The notes beneath the pieces are model-generated. The model saw nothing but the letters and a program-made list of their open reading frames with translations, ran no database searches and was not told where the DNA came from. From JAQGMO01 sp050954505 (GTDB lineage Bacteria > Pseudomonadota > Gammaproteobacteria > Burkholderiales > Burkholderiaceae_D): DNA of 12,796 bases. Position numbers and translations under genes: made by a program. The stretch is taken from NCBI GenBank assembly GCA_050954505.1, contig JBPBPY010000353.1, forward strand, positions 1 through 12,796, read 5' to 3'. Positions 1 through 5,908 of the stretch are shown piece by piece. Positions within the stretch are counted from its first letter, which is position 1; each line of letters opens with the position of its first letter.

Positions 1-925
1 GCGCACCGAAGACCAGGCCGGCGCCAAACTCTCGGAGGCGCTCTATGCAACGGCATTTGTCGCCAATCCCTACCACAATCCCATCATCGGCTGGATGGAC
101 GATCTTGAGCACCTGAAAGTCGAAGACGTCAAAGCCTGGCATGCGCGCTGGTACGCTCCCAACAATGCCACCATGGTGGTGACCGGCGATGTGGATGCGA
201 AACAGGTACTGTCACTGGCGCAAAAATATTTCGGTTCGATTGCGCGCAAGGACCTGCCTGTCGTCAATCCACAAACCGAACCGCTGCAGGAGGGACAGCG
301 CCACGTGATCGTCAAGGCCCCGGCGGAAAATCCGATGGTGCTTCTGGCATTCAAGGCGCCGAGCCTGCGCGATGTCGAAAAGGACGACGACGTCCATGCG
401 CTCGATGTCCTTGCCGCCGTGCTCGACGGTTATGACAATGCCCGCCTGCCGGCCAAGCTGGTGCGCACTGACCGGGTTGCCAATTCTGCCGGTGCATCGT
501 ATTCCAACAATGCGCGCGGACCATCGCTGTTCATTCTGGACGGTTCGCCCGCCGTTGGCACCAGCACGGCCCAGATGGAAACCCTGCTGCGCGCCGAAGT
601 CGAGCGCATTGCCCGCGACGGCGTCTCGGAACAGGAACTGGCACGGGTGAAGACCCAGCTCATTGCCAGCCAGATCTACAAACGCGATTCGATTTTTGGC
701 CAGGCGATGGAAATCGGCGTCATGGAGATGACCGGCATCTCCTACCGCCAGATTGACCGCATCATCGAAAAACTCGGGCAGGTAACAGCTCGGCAGGTGC
801 AAGCGGTCGCGCGCAAATACTTCAACGATGACCAGTTGACGGTAGCCACGCTGGTGCCGCTGCCTTTGTCGGACAAGAAGCCGGCCGCGCCATCGGCCAG
901 CGACGCCGGTGCAGCATTGCGCTGA
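1..925 (+). CDS. M16 family (pitrilysin-like) zinc peptidase, C-terminal part; 5' end outside window
   Basis: The frame is open from base 2 and runs to TGA at 923-925, so the gene starts upstream of the window. About 307 residues are visible. They match the end of the N-terminal M16 domain (NPYHNPIIGW, then WYAPNNATMVVTGDV, a typical strand after the active-site region) followed by the C-terminal M16 domain. The HxxEH zinc motif would lie upstream and cannot be seen, so activity cannot be judged. M16 proteins of this size in proteobacteria are usually periplasmic or membrane-linked peptidases and are often encoded as a pair, one catalytic and one degenerate. The next gene, 56 bases downstream on the same strand, is the degenerate type, so this one is inferred to be the catalytic partner. 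The C-terminus ends in a short Ala/Pro/Lys-rich tail. Family assignment is confident; the substrate is unknown. Confidence 0.9.
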   Translation, partial: RTEDQAGAKLSEALYATAFVANPYHNPIIGWMDDLEHLKVEDVKAWHARWYAPNNATMVVTGDVDAKQVLSLAQKYFGSIARKDLPVVNPQTEPLQEGQRHVIVKAPAENPMVLLAFKAPSLRDVEKDDDVHALDVLAAVLDGYDNARLPAKLVRTDRVANSAGASYSNNARGPSLFILDGSPAVGTSTAQMETLLRAEVERIARDGVSEQELARVKTQLIASQIYKRDSIFGQAMEIGVMEMTGISYRQIDRIIEKLGQVTARQVQAVARKYFNDDQLTVATLVPLPLSDKKPAAPSASDAGAALR

Positions 926-981
926 ACCGCCGGCCCCGCCTGTCACTGCTGTTTGCATTTGTCCATTTGCCGGAATCCGCC

Positions 982-2310
982 ATGCTGAAAAAATTACTGT
1001 TCCTTGCACTCTCCTTCACCAGTGTTTCCGCCGCCCATGCCGCGCTGCAAATCCAGAACTGGACGCTGGCCAATGGCGCCCGGGTGTATTTTGTCGAAAA
1101 CCATACCATTCCCATTGTCGACCTGAGCGTGGAGTTCGATGCCGGTTCACGCCGTGACCCGCAGGGCAAGGCTGGCACCGCCGCGCTGACCAATGCCATG
1201 CTGGGGCGCGGCCTGCATCCGGCCGTGAATGCCGACGGCAGCCAGGCGCCGGCACTGAACGAAGCAGAAGTGTCCGATGCCTTTGCCGACCTGGCAGCGC
1301 AGCGGGGAGGCAGCGCCGGGGCCGACCGCAGCGGCGTGACCTTGCGCACCCTGTCGGCGCAAGACGTGCGCGAACGCGCTGTCGCGCTGATGGGACGGCT
1401 GCTGGCGCAGCCTGCATTTCCGGAAGCGCTGCTGGCGCGCGACAAGGCGCGCACCGTTGCCGCGATCCGCGAATCACTGACCAAACCGGAAGCCATTGCC
1501 GAGCGCGCGTTCTGGCGCCTGGCTTACCAGAATCATCCCTATGCCCGTGAGCTGACCGAAGTCTCGGTGAATGCCATCACGCGCGCCGACCTGGTGAGTT
1601 TCCACAAGATGCATTACGTCGCCAACCGTGCCGTGGTGGCCCTGATCGGCGATCTGTCACGGGCACAAGCCGAGGCGATTGCGCAGCAACTCACTGGCGG
1701 CTTGCCACAAGGTGCGGCACTGCCGGCCATGGCCTCGACGCCGTTGCCACAGGCGCAGGAGGAAAGGCTGGCCCATCCGGCCTCGCAAGCCCATATCCTG
1801 ATCGGCGCACCAGCGCTGGTGCGCGGCGACCCCGACTTCTTCCCACTGACCGTAGGCAATTACATCCTCGGCGGCGGCGGCTTTGTTTCGCGCTTGACGC
1901 ATGAGGTGCGCGAGACGCGCGGCCTGGCTTACAGCGTCTACAGTTATTTCAACCCGATGGCGCAGGCGGGTCCGTTCCAGATCGGTTTGCAAACGCAAAA
2001 AGGCCAGACCGGCCAGGCACTCAAGGTGGTGCGTGATACGCTGAGCGGCTTCCTGCGTGACGGCCCGAGCGAAGCCGAACTCAAGGCTGCCAAGGACAAC
2101 CTGGTCGGCGGCTTTGCACTGCGCATCGACAATAACCGCAAGATCCTCGATAACATTGCCGTTATCGGATTCTATGATTTGCCGCTCGATTACCTCGATC
2201 GCTGGACCGCGCAGATACAAGGCGTGACGGTGGCACAAATCCGCGCCGCCTTTGCACGCAAGGTATTCCTCGACCGCATGGTCACGGTCGTGGTTGGCGG
2301 ACCGGCATGA
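982..2310 (+). CDS. M16 family peptidase-like protein lacking the zinc-binding motif (secreted)
   Basis: I chose the ATG at 982 over the in-frame TTG at 967 because it starts directly with a good signal peptide: MLKK, a hydrophobic stretch, then a cleavage site near AHA|AL. The mature protein has the M16 fold signature (NWTLANGARVYFVENHTIPI, then FDAGSRRDP), but where catalytic members have HFLEH it reads GKAGTAALTNAML, so the HxxEH zinc ligands are absent. The Arg/Tyr pair of the C-terminal domain is kept (RETRGLAYSVYSY). In known two-subunit M16 systems the partner without the zinc site keeps this R/Y region and helps bind substrate. The gene is 442 codons, a normal length. It follows the other M16 gene by 56 bases and overlaps rsmD by ATGA, so all three are probably one transcript. 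It probably acts in the periplasm as a non-catalytic subunit; that role is inferred. Confidence 0.9.
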   Translation: MLKKLLFLALSFTSVSAAHAALQIQNWTLANGARVYFVENHTIPIVDLSVEFDAGSRRDPQGKAGTAALTNAMLGRGLHPAVNADGSQAPALNEAEVSDAFADLAAQRGGSAGADRSGVTLRTLSAQDVRERAVALMGRLLAQPAFPEALLARDKARTVAAIRESLTKPEAIAERAFWRLAYQNHPYARELTEVSVNAITRADLVSFHKMHYVANRAVVALIGDLSRAQAEAIAQQLTGGLPQGAALPAMASTPLPQAQEERLAHPASQAHILIGAPALVRGDPDFFPLTVGNYILGGGGFVSRLTHEVRETRGLAYSVYSYFNPMAQAGPFQIGLQTQKGQTGQALKVVRDTLSGFLRDGPSEAELKAAKDNLVGGFALRIDNNRKILDNIAVIGFYDLPLDYLDRWTAQIQGVTVAQIRAAFARKVFLDRMVTVVVGGPA

Positions 2311-2954
2311 GCCGCCCGAAAGCAAGTGAAGCGGGCCGCAAGCCGAAAAAGCCGGTCCATTTTCCACCCAGTGCGCCGCATCAGGTGCGCATCATTGGTG
2401 GAATGTGGAAGCGTACGCCGTTGGCAGTGCTTGCTGCCAACGGTTTGCGGCCGACGCCAGACCGGGTGCGCGAGACCGTCTTCAACTGGCTGGGTTATTT
2501 TTTCAATGCGCGCTGGGACAATATCAGTTGCCTGGATCTGTTTGCCGGCACCGGTGCCTTTGGTTTCGAGGCGGCCAGCCGGGGAGCGGCCAGCGTCACG
2601 CTGGTCGAATCGTCGCCGCCTGCCGTGCGCCAGATGGAAGCGGTAAAGGACAAGCTCAAGGCGCAGCAGCTCACCATCGTGGCCGGCGACGCCATGTCTG
2701 CAGCGCAGCGACTTGCCCAGCGTGGTGGCGGTGGCTTCAATGTCATCTTCCTTGACCCCCCCTATCATCACGACTGGTTGCCGAAAATGCTGCCTGCCTG
2801 CGTTGCCCTGCTGGCAGCACAGGGTATGGTGTATGTGGAAGCGGAAAGCGCGCTCGACGGCAGCGCGCCGCCGGACTGGCTCGAAGGCTGGGAAGTCGTG
2901 CGCGCAGACAAGGCTGGCGCGGTATATTTCCATTTACTCAAACGGCGTTCCTGA
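2307..2954 (+). CDS. rsmD: 16S rRNA (guanine(966)-N(2))-methyltransferase RsmD
   Basis: RsmD methylates G966 of 16S rRNA on the assembled 30S subunit, using S-adenosylmethionine. The 215-residue product has a basic N-terminus, then VRIIGGMWKR and the PTPDRVRETVFNWL segment typical of the family. SAM-binding motif I is LDLFAGTGAFGFEAASRGA, and the catalytic motif IV is FLDPPY. The start ATG overlaps the stop of the M16 gene (ATGA, 2307-2310), which indicates translational coupling. M16 genes next to rsmD are common in betaproteobacteria as far as I know, though the functional link is unclear. No terminator is visible in the 115 bases after it. Confidence 0.96.
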   Translation: MSRPKASEAGRKPKKPVHFPPSAPHQVRIIGGMWKRTPLAVLAANGLRPTPDRVRETVFNWLGYFFNARWDNISCLDLFAGTGAFGFEAASRGAASVTLVESSPPAVRQMEAVKDKLKAQQLTIVAGDAMSAAQRLAQRGGGGFNVIFLDPPYHHDWLPKMLPACVALLAAQGMVYVEAESALDGSAPPDWLEGWEVVRADKAGAVYFHLLKRRS

Positions 2955-3036
2955 GTAGGATGTCAAGCAGGACTGTGGTGTCGAATTGGCAATGTGTTGT
3001 CAAATTCATTGCCGAAATATTGCATAAGTGTAAATA

Positions 3037-3049
3037 GGGCATAATGCCC
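3037..3049 (+). promoter_or_regulatory. Possible coaD promoter with palindrome over the -10 element
   Basis: The 13-base palindrome GGGCATAATGCCC carries CATAAT (3040-3045), a 5-of-6 match to the sigma70 -10 consensus, 24 bases before the coaD ATG. No good -35 lies at the ideal distance; the best nearby TTG-containing hexamers are poorly spaced. The palindrome could be an operator or a chance occurrence. It lies in the only sizeable gap of the left gene cluster. Confidence 0.35.
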
Positions 3050-3069
3050 GTTCTATTTGTGGAGACGCC

Positions 3070-3573
3070 ATGGTAACCGCCATATATCCCGGAACATTCG
3101 ATCCCCTGACCAGAGGCCATGAAGACCTGGTCCGGCGTGCATCAGGGCTGTTCGACAAGCTCATCGTCGGCGTGGCCGACAGCAAGAACAAGCGGCCTTT
3201 CTTTTCGCTGGCGGATCGCTTGTCGATTGCCAATGAAGTGCTGGGACATTATCCAAATGTGCAGGTCGAAAGTTTTTCCGGCTTGCTCAAGGACTTTGTG
3301 CGGCGCCACGATGCACGCGTGATCGTGCGCGGCCTGCGTGCCGTCTCCGACTTTGAATATGAATTTCAAATGGCGGGCATGAACCGTTATTTGCTGCCCG
3401 ATGTGGAAACCCTGTTCCTGACGCCGTCCGACCAGTACCAGTTCATCTCTGGCACCATCGTGCGTGAAATTGCCGTACTGGGAGGCGATGTGTCGAAATT
3501 CGTGTTCCCATCGGTTGAAAAATGGCTCAAGGAAAAGATCGCGGCGCAAGAAGCCCGCCCTGCCGAAGCCTGA
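3070..3573 (+). CDS. coaD: Phosphopantetheine adenylyltransferase (PPAT)
   Basis: CoaD transfers AMP from ATP to 4'-phosphopantetheine, giving dephospho-CoA, the penultimate step of coenzyme A synthesis in the cytoplasm. The 167-residue length is normal. The N-terminus AIYPGTFDPLTRGHED holds the nucleotidyltransferase TxGH motif. Other family blocks are IVRGLRAVSDFEYEFQMAGMN (shared basic and substrate-binding residues) and ISGTIVREIAVLGGDVSKFV, the equivalent of the ISSTLVREIA block. The start is supported by GGAG at 3061-3064, five bases before the ATG. It lies 115 bases after rsmD, as in many betaproteobacteria, and may have its own promoter. The stop codon begins a degenerate 8-base repeat. 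Confidence 0.97.
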   Translation: MVTAIYPGTFDPLTRGHEDLVRRASGLFDKLIVGVADSKNKRPFFSLADRLSIANEVLGHYPNVQVESFSGLLKDFVRRHDARVIVRGLRAVSDFEYEFQMAGMNRYLLPDVETLFLTPSDQYQFISGTIVREIAVLGGDVSKFVFPSVEKWLKEKIAAQEARPAEA

Positions 3574-3610
3574 ACATCCGAACATCTGACCGCCTGAACA
3601 CCTGAATTCA
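3571..3610 (+). repeat. Degenerate 8-base tandem repeat between coaD and the ferredoxin gene
   Basis: Reading in steps of eight from the coaD stop gives TGAACATC, CGAACATC, TGACCGCC, TGAACACC and TGAATTCA. Because 8 is not a multiple of 3, the repeated TGA places stop codons in all three forward frames. It occupies most of the space where a ribosome binding site for the next gene would be expected, and no clear Shine-Dalgarno is seen. Confidence 0.5.
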
Positions 3611-3626
3611 ATCCTGACACGACACC

Positions 3627-3898
3627 ATGGCCTTGCTGACACTGACGACTGCATCAATTGCGACGTGTGCGAGCCCGAGTGCCCGAATGACGCCATCTAT
3701 CAGGGCTTGGAAATCTACGAAATCGATCCCAACAAATGTACCGAATGTGTTGGGCATTTCAACGAACCCCAATGCCAGCAGGTTTGTCCCGTGGCCTGCA
3801 TCCCATTCGACCCGGCCTGGCGCGAGACGCCGGAGCAGCTGATGGCCAAGTATCAGCGGCTGCAGGCGGGCCTGGCACCGGAAGTATCTAGGTCCTGA
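3627..3898 (+). CDS. yfhL: YfhL-type 2x[4Fe-4S] ferredoxin, reading frame broken by an apparent 1-base deletion
   Basis: From 3641 to the TGA at 3896-3898 one frame encodes a classic bacterial two-cluster ferredoxin: TDDCINCDVCEPECPNDAIY for the first cluster, then CTECVGHF and CQQVCPVACI for the second. That frame has no ATG, GTG or TTG before the first cysteines; it opens after a stop at 3587 and its first GTG (3665) would lose two cysteines. The ATG at 3627 begins M-A-L-L, as this family usually does, but is in another frame. The length 3627-3898 is 272 bases, one short of 91 codons. Restoring one base near 3638-3640 (AC to ATC) would give M-A-L-L-I-T-D-D-C. This is either a sequencing error or a recent lesion. 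The family serves as an electron carrier; its position after coaD is common in betaproteobacteria. Confidence 0.85.
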
Positions 3899-3948
3899 AG
3901 CACTGCCTTCAGTCGCATTGACAATGGAAATGCCGTGGCAACAGCAGG

Positions 3949-3966
3949 AAAAACCCCTCCCGGGTT
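3949..3966 (-). terminator. Weak candidate terminator for the MOSC gene
   Basis: On the minus strand AACCC pairs with GGGTT around a 5-base loop, followed by a run of five T (complement of 3949-3953, partly shared with the stem). The stem is only 5 bp, so it is a weak call. It lies between the convergent ferredoxin and MOSC genes, 33 bases after the MOSC stop. Confidence 0.35.
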
Positions 3967-3998
3967 GTCGGACTTTTCGCTACCCGGCTTCCTGCAGA

Positions 3999-4850
3999 CT
4001 AGAACGCCAGTTCGATTCCCACTTCCTGTCCTACCCTCAAGCTTGCGCCGGCACCTGATTGCACAATTGCATTGATGCCGAAAGCAATGCCGCCACCAAT
4101 GCGGTCCATGGCGCGGTAGGTCTGCAGAATGTCCAGCGGATCAGGACCGACCCGGCCACTCTGCTGGTCCACGGACGGTATGGCGCAGCGCGGGCAGGGC
4201 TTGGTTGGTTTCAATACGGCTTGGCCGAAGTCCAGCGTCGCGGCAAAGTCTTCCTCGAATTCATCGACCCCACCCAGCACGATATTTGGACGAAAGCGCG
4301 CCATCGGCAGCGCCGGGCGCGCCTGCTGCAGCAAGCGCCGGTTCAAGTCAGCCAAGGATGCTTCGGAAATGACCAGGATTGGAAAGCCATCGGAAAACAG
4401 CGTAGGCACCTGCTGGCCATTGCTCCAGGCGGCATCTGCCAGCCGCCGCGCGCCAGAGGCAAAGCGCACCAGCCGGCATGGATTTGACAGTGCGGTGGAA
4501 AACCATCGCGCCGCAGCTTCGCCGCAATCGATTGCATCAAGACGATCTTTCCAGATCCCGACAGCAAGCAGTTGAGCACGGCCGGCTGGCGGCATGTTCA
4601 AATCGATCTGCAAAGGAGGGCAACCCGGGGCGTGCACATGCAGACCCAGCGCCGAGATCACGGGGCGCAAGGTAGCCATTGCCGGCAACTCCCGCTGCGT
4701 CAGGAACTGGCCGGCATGGTCAACCAGCATCCACTCCCGGTCACCAATGGCGCCCACTGCCAGGCCGGTTTCCTGCAGCGTGGCCTGTTGTACGCTGATG
4801 CCGCCACAGGATTTGATTGGATACAGTGTCAGTGCAGTCAACGTGGCCAT
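3999..4850 (-). CDS. MOSC domain-containing protein (MOSC_N + MOSC; mARC/YcbX-like)
   Basis: The 283-residue product starts LTLYPIKSCGGISV, the signature of the MOSC N-terminal beta-barrel domain, and continues into a MOSC domain. Near the C-terminus is KPCPRCAIPSVD, equivalent to the conserved PCSRC block where the molybdenum-ligand cysteine sits in the YcbX/mARC family. That family binds molybdenum cofactor and reduces N-hydroxylated compounds. Unlike E. coli YcbX there is no C-terminal 2Fe-2S domain, so electrons would have to come from another protein. I chose the ATG at 4850 because it places the YPIKS motif at the usual position; ATGs at 4895 and 4907 are in frame but add unrelated residues and run into a palindrome at 4905-4918. 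None of the starts has a strong ribosome site. The gene is single and convergent with the ferredoxin. Exact substrate unknown. Confidence 0.88.
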   Translation of the reverse strand: MATLTALTLYPIKSCGGISVQQATLQETGLAVGAIGDREWMLVDHAGQFLTQRELPAMATLRPVISALGLHVHAPGCPPLQIDLNMPPAGRAQLLAVGIWKDRLDAIDCGEAAARWFSTALSNPCRLVRFASGARRLADAAWSNGQQVPTLFSDGFPILVISEASLADLNRRLLQQARPALPMARFRPNIVLGGVDEFEEDFAATLDFGQAVLKPTKPCPRCAIPSVDQQSGRVGPDPLDILQTYRAMDRIGGGIAFGINAIVQSGAGASLRVGQEVGIELAF

Positions 4851-4904
4851 GGCTGGATCTTGAAAGGGTGGGATGCCGGTTGCTGTCAGCGGCATGAAGC
4901 CAAA

Positions 4905-4934
4905 CATGTTACAACATGCAGGCCTTCCGGAAGG
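4905..4934. promoter_or_regulatory. Two adjacent palindromes upstream of the MOSC gene (possible operators)
   Basis: CATGTT-AC-AACATG (4905-4918) has perfect 6-bp arms, and CCTTCCGGAAGG (4923-4934) is a perfect 12-bp palindrome. Both lie 55-85 bases before the chosen MOSC start and just after the small-RNA terminator at 4961, where the MOSC promoter should be. I cannot name a regulator. Confidence 0.35.
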
Positions 4935-4960
4935 GAACAGGCGCGCTCATCCAGGCCGAT

Positions 4961-4989
4961 AAAAAAGCCCGCGATCTTTCGATGCGGGC
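4961..4989 (-). terminator. Intrinsic terminator (small RNA B)
   Basis: A 6-bp GC stem (GCCCGC/GCGGGC) is extended by ATC/GAT around a 4-base loop with one bulged base, and six T follow on the minus strand. Confidence 0.75.
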
Positions 4990-5031
4990 CCCTGTCTCCT
5001 CACCTCTTCTGAGATGGATTTTTTTAACTGC
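4961..5031 (-). ncRNA. Candidate small RNA B, body complementary to small RNA A
   Basis: On the minus strand a possible promoter has TTGGAA (5066-5061), a 17-base spacer and CAGAAT (5043-5038), each 4 of 6 to consensus. Transcription would begin near 5031 and stop at a strong hairpin, GCCCGC/GCGGGC (4967-4989) with an inner ATC/GAT pairing, followed by six T. The body contains GGTGAGGAGACAG, the reverse complement of CTGTCTCCTC(C)ACC in small RNA A apart from one extra C, and AATCCATC, the exact complement of a GATGGATT in A. Predicted length is about 71 bases. It could be an antisense or sponge RNA for A. The alternative, a plus-strand copy of A's family, is less likely because the GC hairpin would then lie on its 5' side with A's, not T's, next to it. 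Confidence 0.4.
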
Positions 5032-5069
5032 TGACGCATTCTGCACGAAAACGGGGAGAATTCCAACAT

Positions 5070-5101
5070 AAAAAAAAGCCCGCAGACCTTGCGGTGCGGG
5101 C
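5070..5101 (-). terminator. Intrinsic terminator (small RNA A)
   Basis: Stem GCCCGC/GCGGGC (5078-5083 with 5096-5101) plus an inner ACC/GGT pairing and TTGC loop; eight T follow on the minus strand. It is nearly the same in stem sequence as the terminator at 4967-4989. Confidence 0.8.
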
Positions 5102-5132
5102 TGAATCCATCCTTTAGGAGGGTGGAGGAGAC
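5070..5132 (-). ncRNA. Candidate small RNA A with anti-Shine-Dalgarno-like CCUCC motifs
   Basis: A near-consensus promoter (5139-5167) and a strong terminator (5070-5101) on the minus strand define a transcript of about 63 bases. The 5' half is pyrimidine-rich, with CTGTCTCCTCCACC followed by CTCCTAAAGGATGG. It carries two CCUCC motifs, the core of the 16S rRNA anti-Shine-Dalgarno sequence. CCCTCC and GGATGG can form a weak hairpin with one mismatch around TAAA, leaving the first CCUCC exposed. No protein is plausible: the only overlapping frame (GTG at 5162, 71 codons) runs through the promoter and both terminators. From memory, a betaproteobacterial family of toxic small RNAs with anti-SD sequence was described from clone-gap analysis, and this resembles it; I could not verify membership. 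Confidence 0.6.
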
Positions 5133-5138
5133 AGATCC

Positions 5139-5167
5139 ACTATAGTTCAACACAGGGTGCACTGCAA
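5139..5167 (-). promoter_or_regulatory. Sigma70-type promoter of small RNA A
   Basis: On the minus strand TTGCAG (5167-5162) and TATAGT (5144-5139) are separated by exactly 17 bases. Predicted start is near 5132. It is the best promoter match in the window. Confidence 0.65.
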
Positions 5168-5579
5168 TAGGTAAAAATACGGTATCGCAGAAAAGCCACG
5201 AAATTTTTTGAAATTAATTGTTTTGGTGGAAATTAAATTGCTTTGTCAACGGCAATATCGACAAGACTTCCAACTTTTCGGCGCCATGGCCTTGCCAATC
5301 GCGCACACTGGGCATGGCGATCCAGGTCGTCGGGAGCAGGATAGGGGCGTTACTTGCGCACTGAAATCGCTCAATCAAATGTCCATTTCAGTGCGCCATG
5401 TCGAGTGAGCTGCTACATTGCCGAAGCCGGTGTCATGGCAAGCGCGCTGCTGCTTACAAGCAAATTGCATCAATCCACGCGTTCAAGACAGCGGCCCGCG
5501 CGATCCGGCATTAGCGCAAACTCCCGGATACCCATGACTTGGCAGGTGCGGCGCAGGCTCCTGAGCCAGGAATGACTGA
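5168..5579. other. Non-coding stretch downstream of HU: AT-rich segment and an inverted repeat
   Basis: These 412 bases hold no convincing gene. Bases 5200-5245 are AT-rich compared with their surroundings. The only strong structure is the inverted repeat at 5356-5396. No clear intrinsic terminator with a T-run follows HU; the nearest hairpin-like stretch (GGCTC/GAGCC on the minus strand around 5553-5568) lacks one. Short open frames here have no recognisable content. Confidence 0.5.
5356..5396. repeat. Perfect 12-bp inverted repeat with 17-base spacer
   Basis: GCGCACTGAAAT (5356-5367) and ATTTCAGTGCGC (5385-5396) are exact reverse complements. No T-run follows on either strand, so it is not a typical terminator. 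It could be an operator, the stem of an unrecognised RNA or a small palindromic repeat element. Confidence 0.8.
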
Positions 5580-5861
5580 TTACTTCTTGCTGTTGACCGC
5601 ATCCTTGAATGCTTTGCCAGCAGTAAAACGCACGGTTTTCGCCGCAGCAATGGTGATGTCTTCACCAGTGCGTGGATTGCGGCCAGTACGTTCAGCGCGT
5701 GCGCCGGACAGGAAGGTGCCGAAGCCGATCAGTTGAACGGAGTCGCCAGCGGTGACGGTCTTGATCACATTGTCGATTGCGGATTCGAGTGCGCGTTGAG
5801 CAGCTGCCTTGGACAAATCGCAGTCGGCGGCAATCGCATCGATCAATTCTGTTTTATTCAT
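5580..5861 (-). CDS. hupB: DNA-binding protein HU (HU-beta type)
   Basis: HU is a small dimeric nucleoid protein that bends DNA with little sequence preference. The 93-residue product begins MNKTELIDAIAADCDLSKAA and carries the family signature GFGTFLSGARAERTGRNPRT, with the arm proline (RNP) that intercalates in DNA. It ends in basic residues (NSKK). The start is the ATG at 5861, not the TTG one codon before it; GAGGA lies seven bases upstream. It appears to be a single-gene unit, preceded by a probable extended -10 promoter and divergent from the first isomerase gene. Confidence 0.97.
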   Translation of the reverse strand: MNKTELIDAIAADCDLSKAAAQRALESAIDNVIKTVTAGDSVQLIGFGTFLSGARAERTGRNPRTGEDITIAAAKTVRFTAGKAFKDAVNSKK

Positions 5862-5891
5862 CAAGCTATCCTCAAAAGTAAATGAAACGGG

Positions 5892-5908
5892 ATTTTAGCA
5901 CCGGTGCT
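5892..5908 (-). promoter_or_regulatory. Probable HU promoter: extended -10 beside a 12-bp palindrome
   Basis: On the minus strand TGCTAAAAT gives an extended -10 (TGn + TAAAAT, 5897-5892), 31 bases before the HU start codon. The perfect palindrome AGCACCGGTGCT (5897-5908) abuts it and covers the TGn and part of the spacer. No good -35 is seen, as is common with extended -10 promoters. Confidence 0.4.

Noticed and set aside
212..1009. 265-codon minus-strand frame
   Set aside because: It is antisense to the M16 gene pair and crosses the gap between them without any domain.
2190..2933. 247-codon minus-strand frame
   Set aside because: It is antisense to rsmD and the end of the M16 gene; rsmD motifs settle the strand.
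4947..5162. 71-codon minus-strand frame starting with GTG
   Set aside because: It runs through the small-RNA promoter and both terminators, and has no recognisable domain.
5356..5396. Chromosomal dif or attachment site
   Set aside because: The arms and 17-base spacer do not fit the 11-6-11 layout of dif, and no recombinase gene is near.
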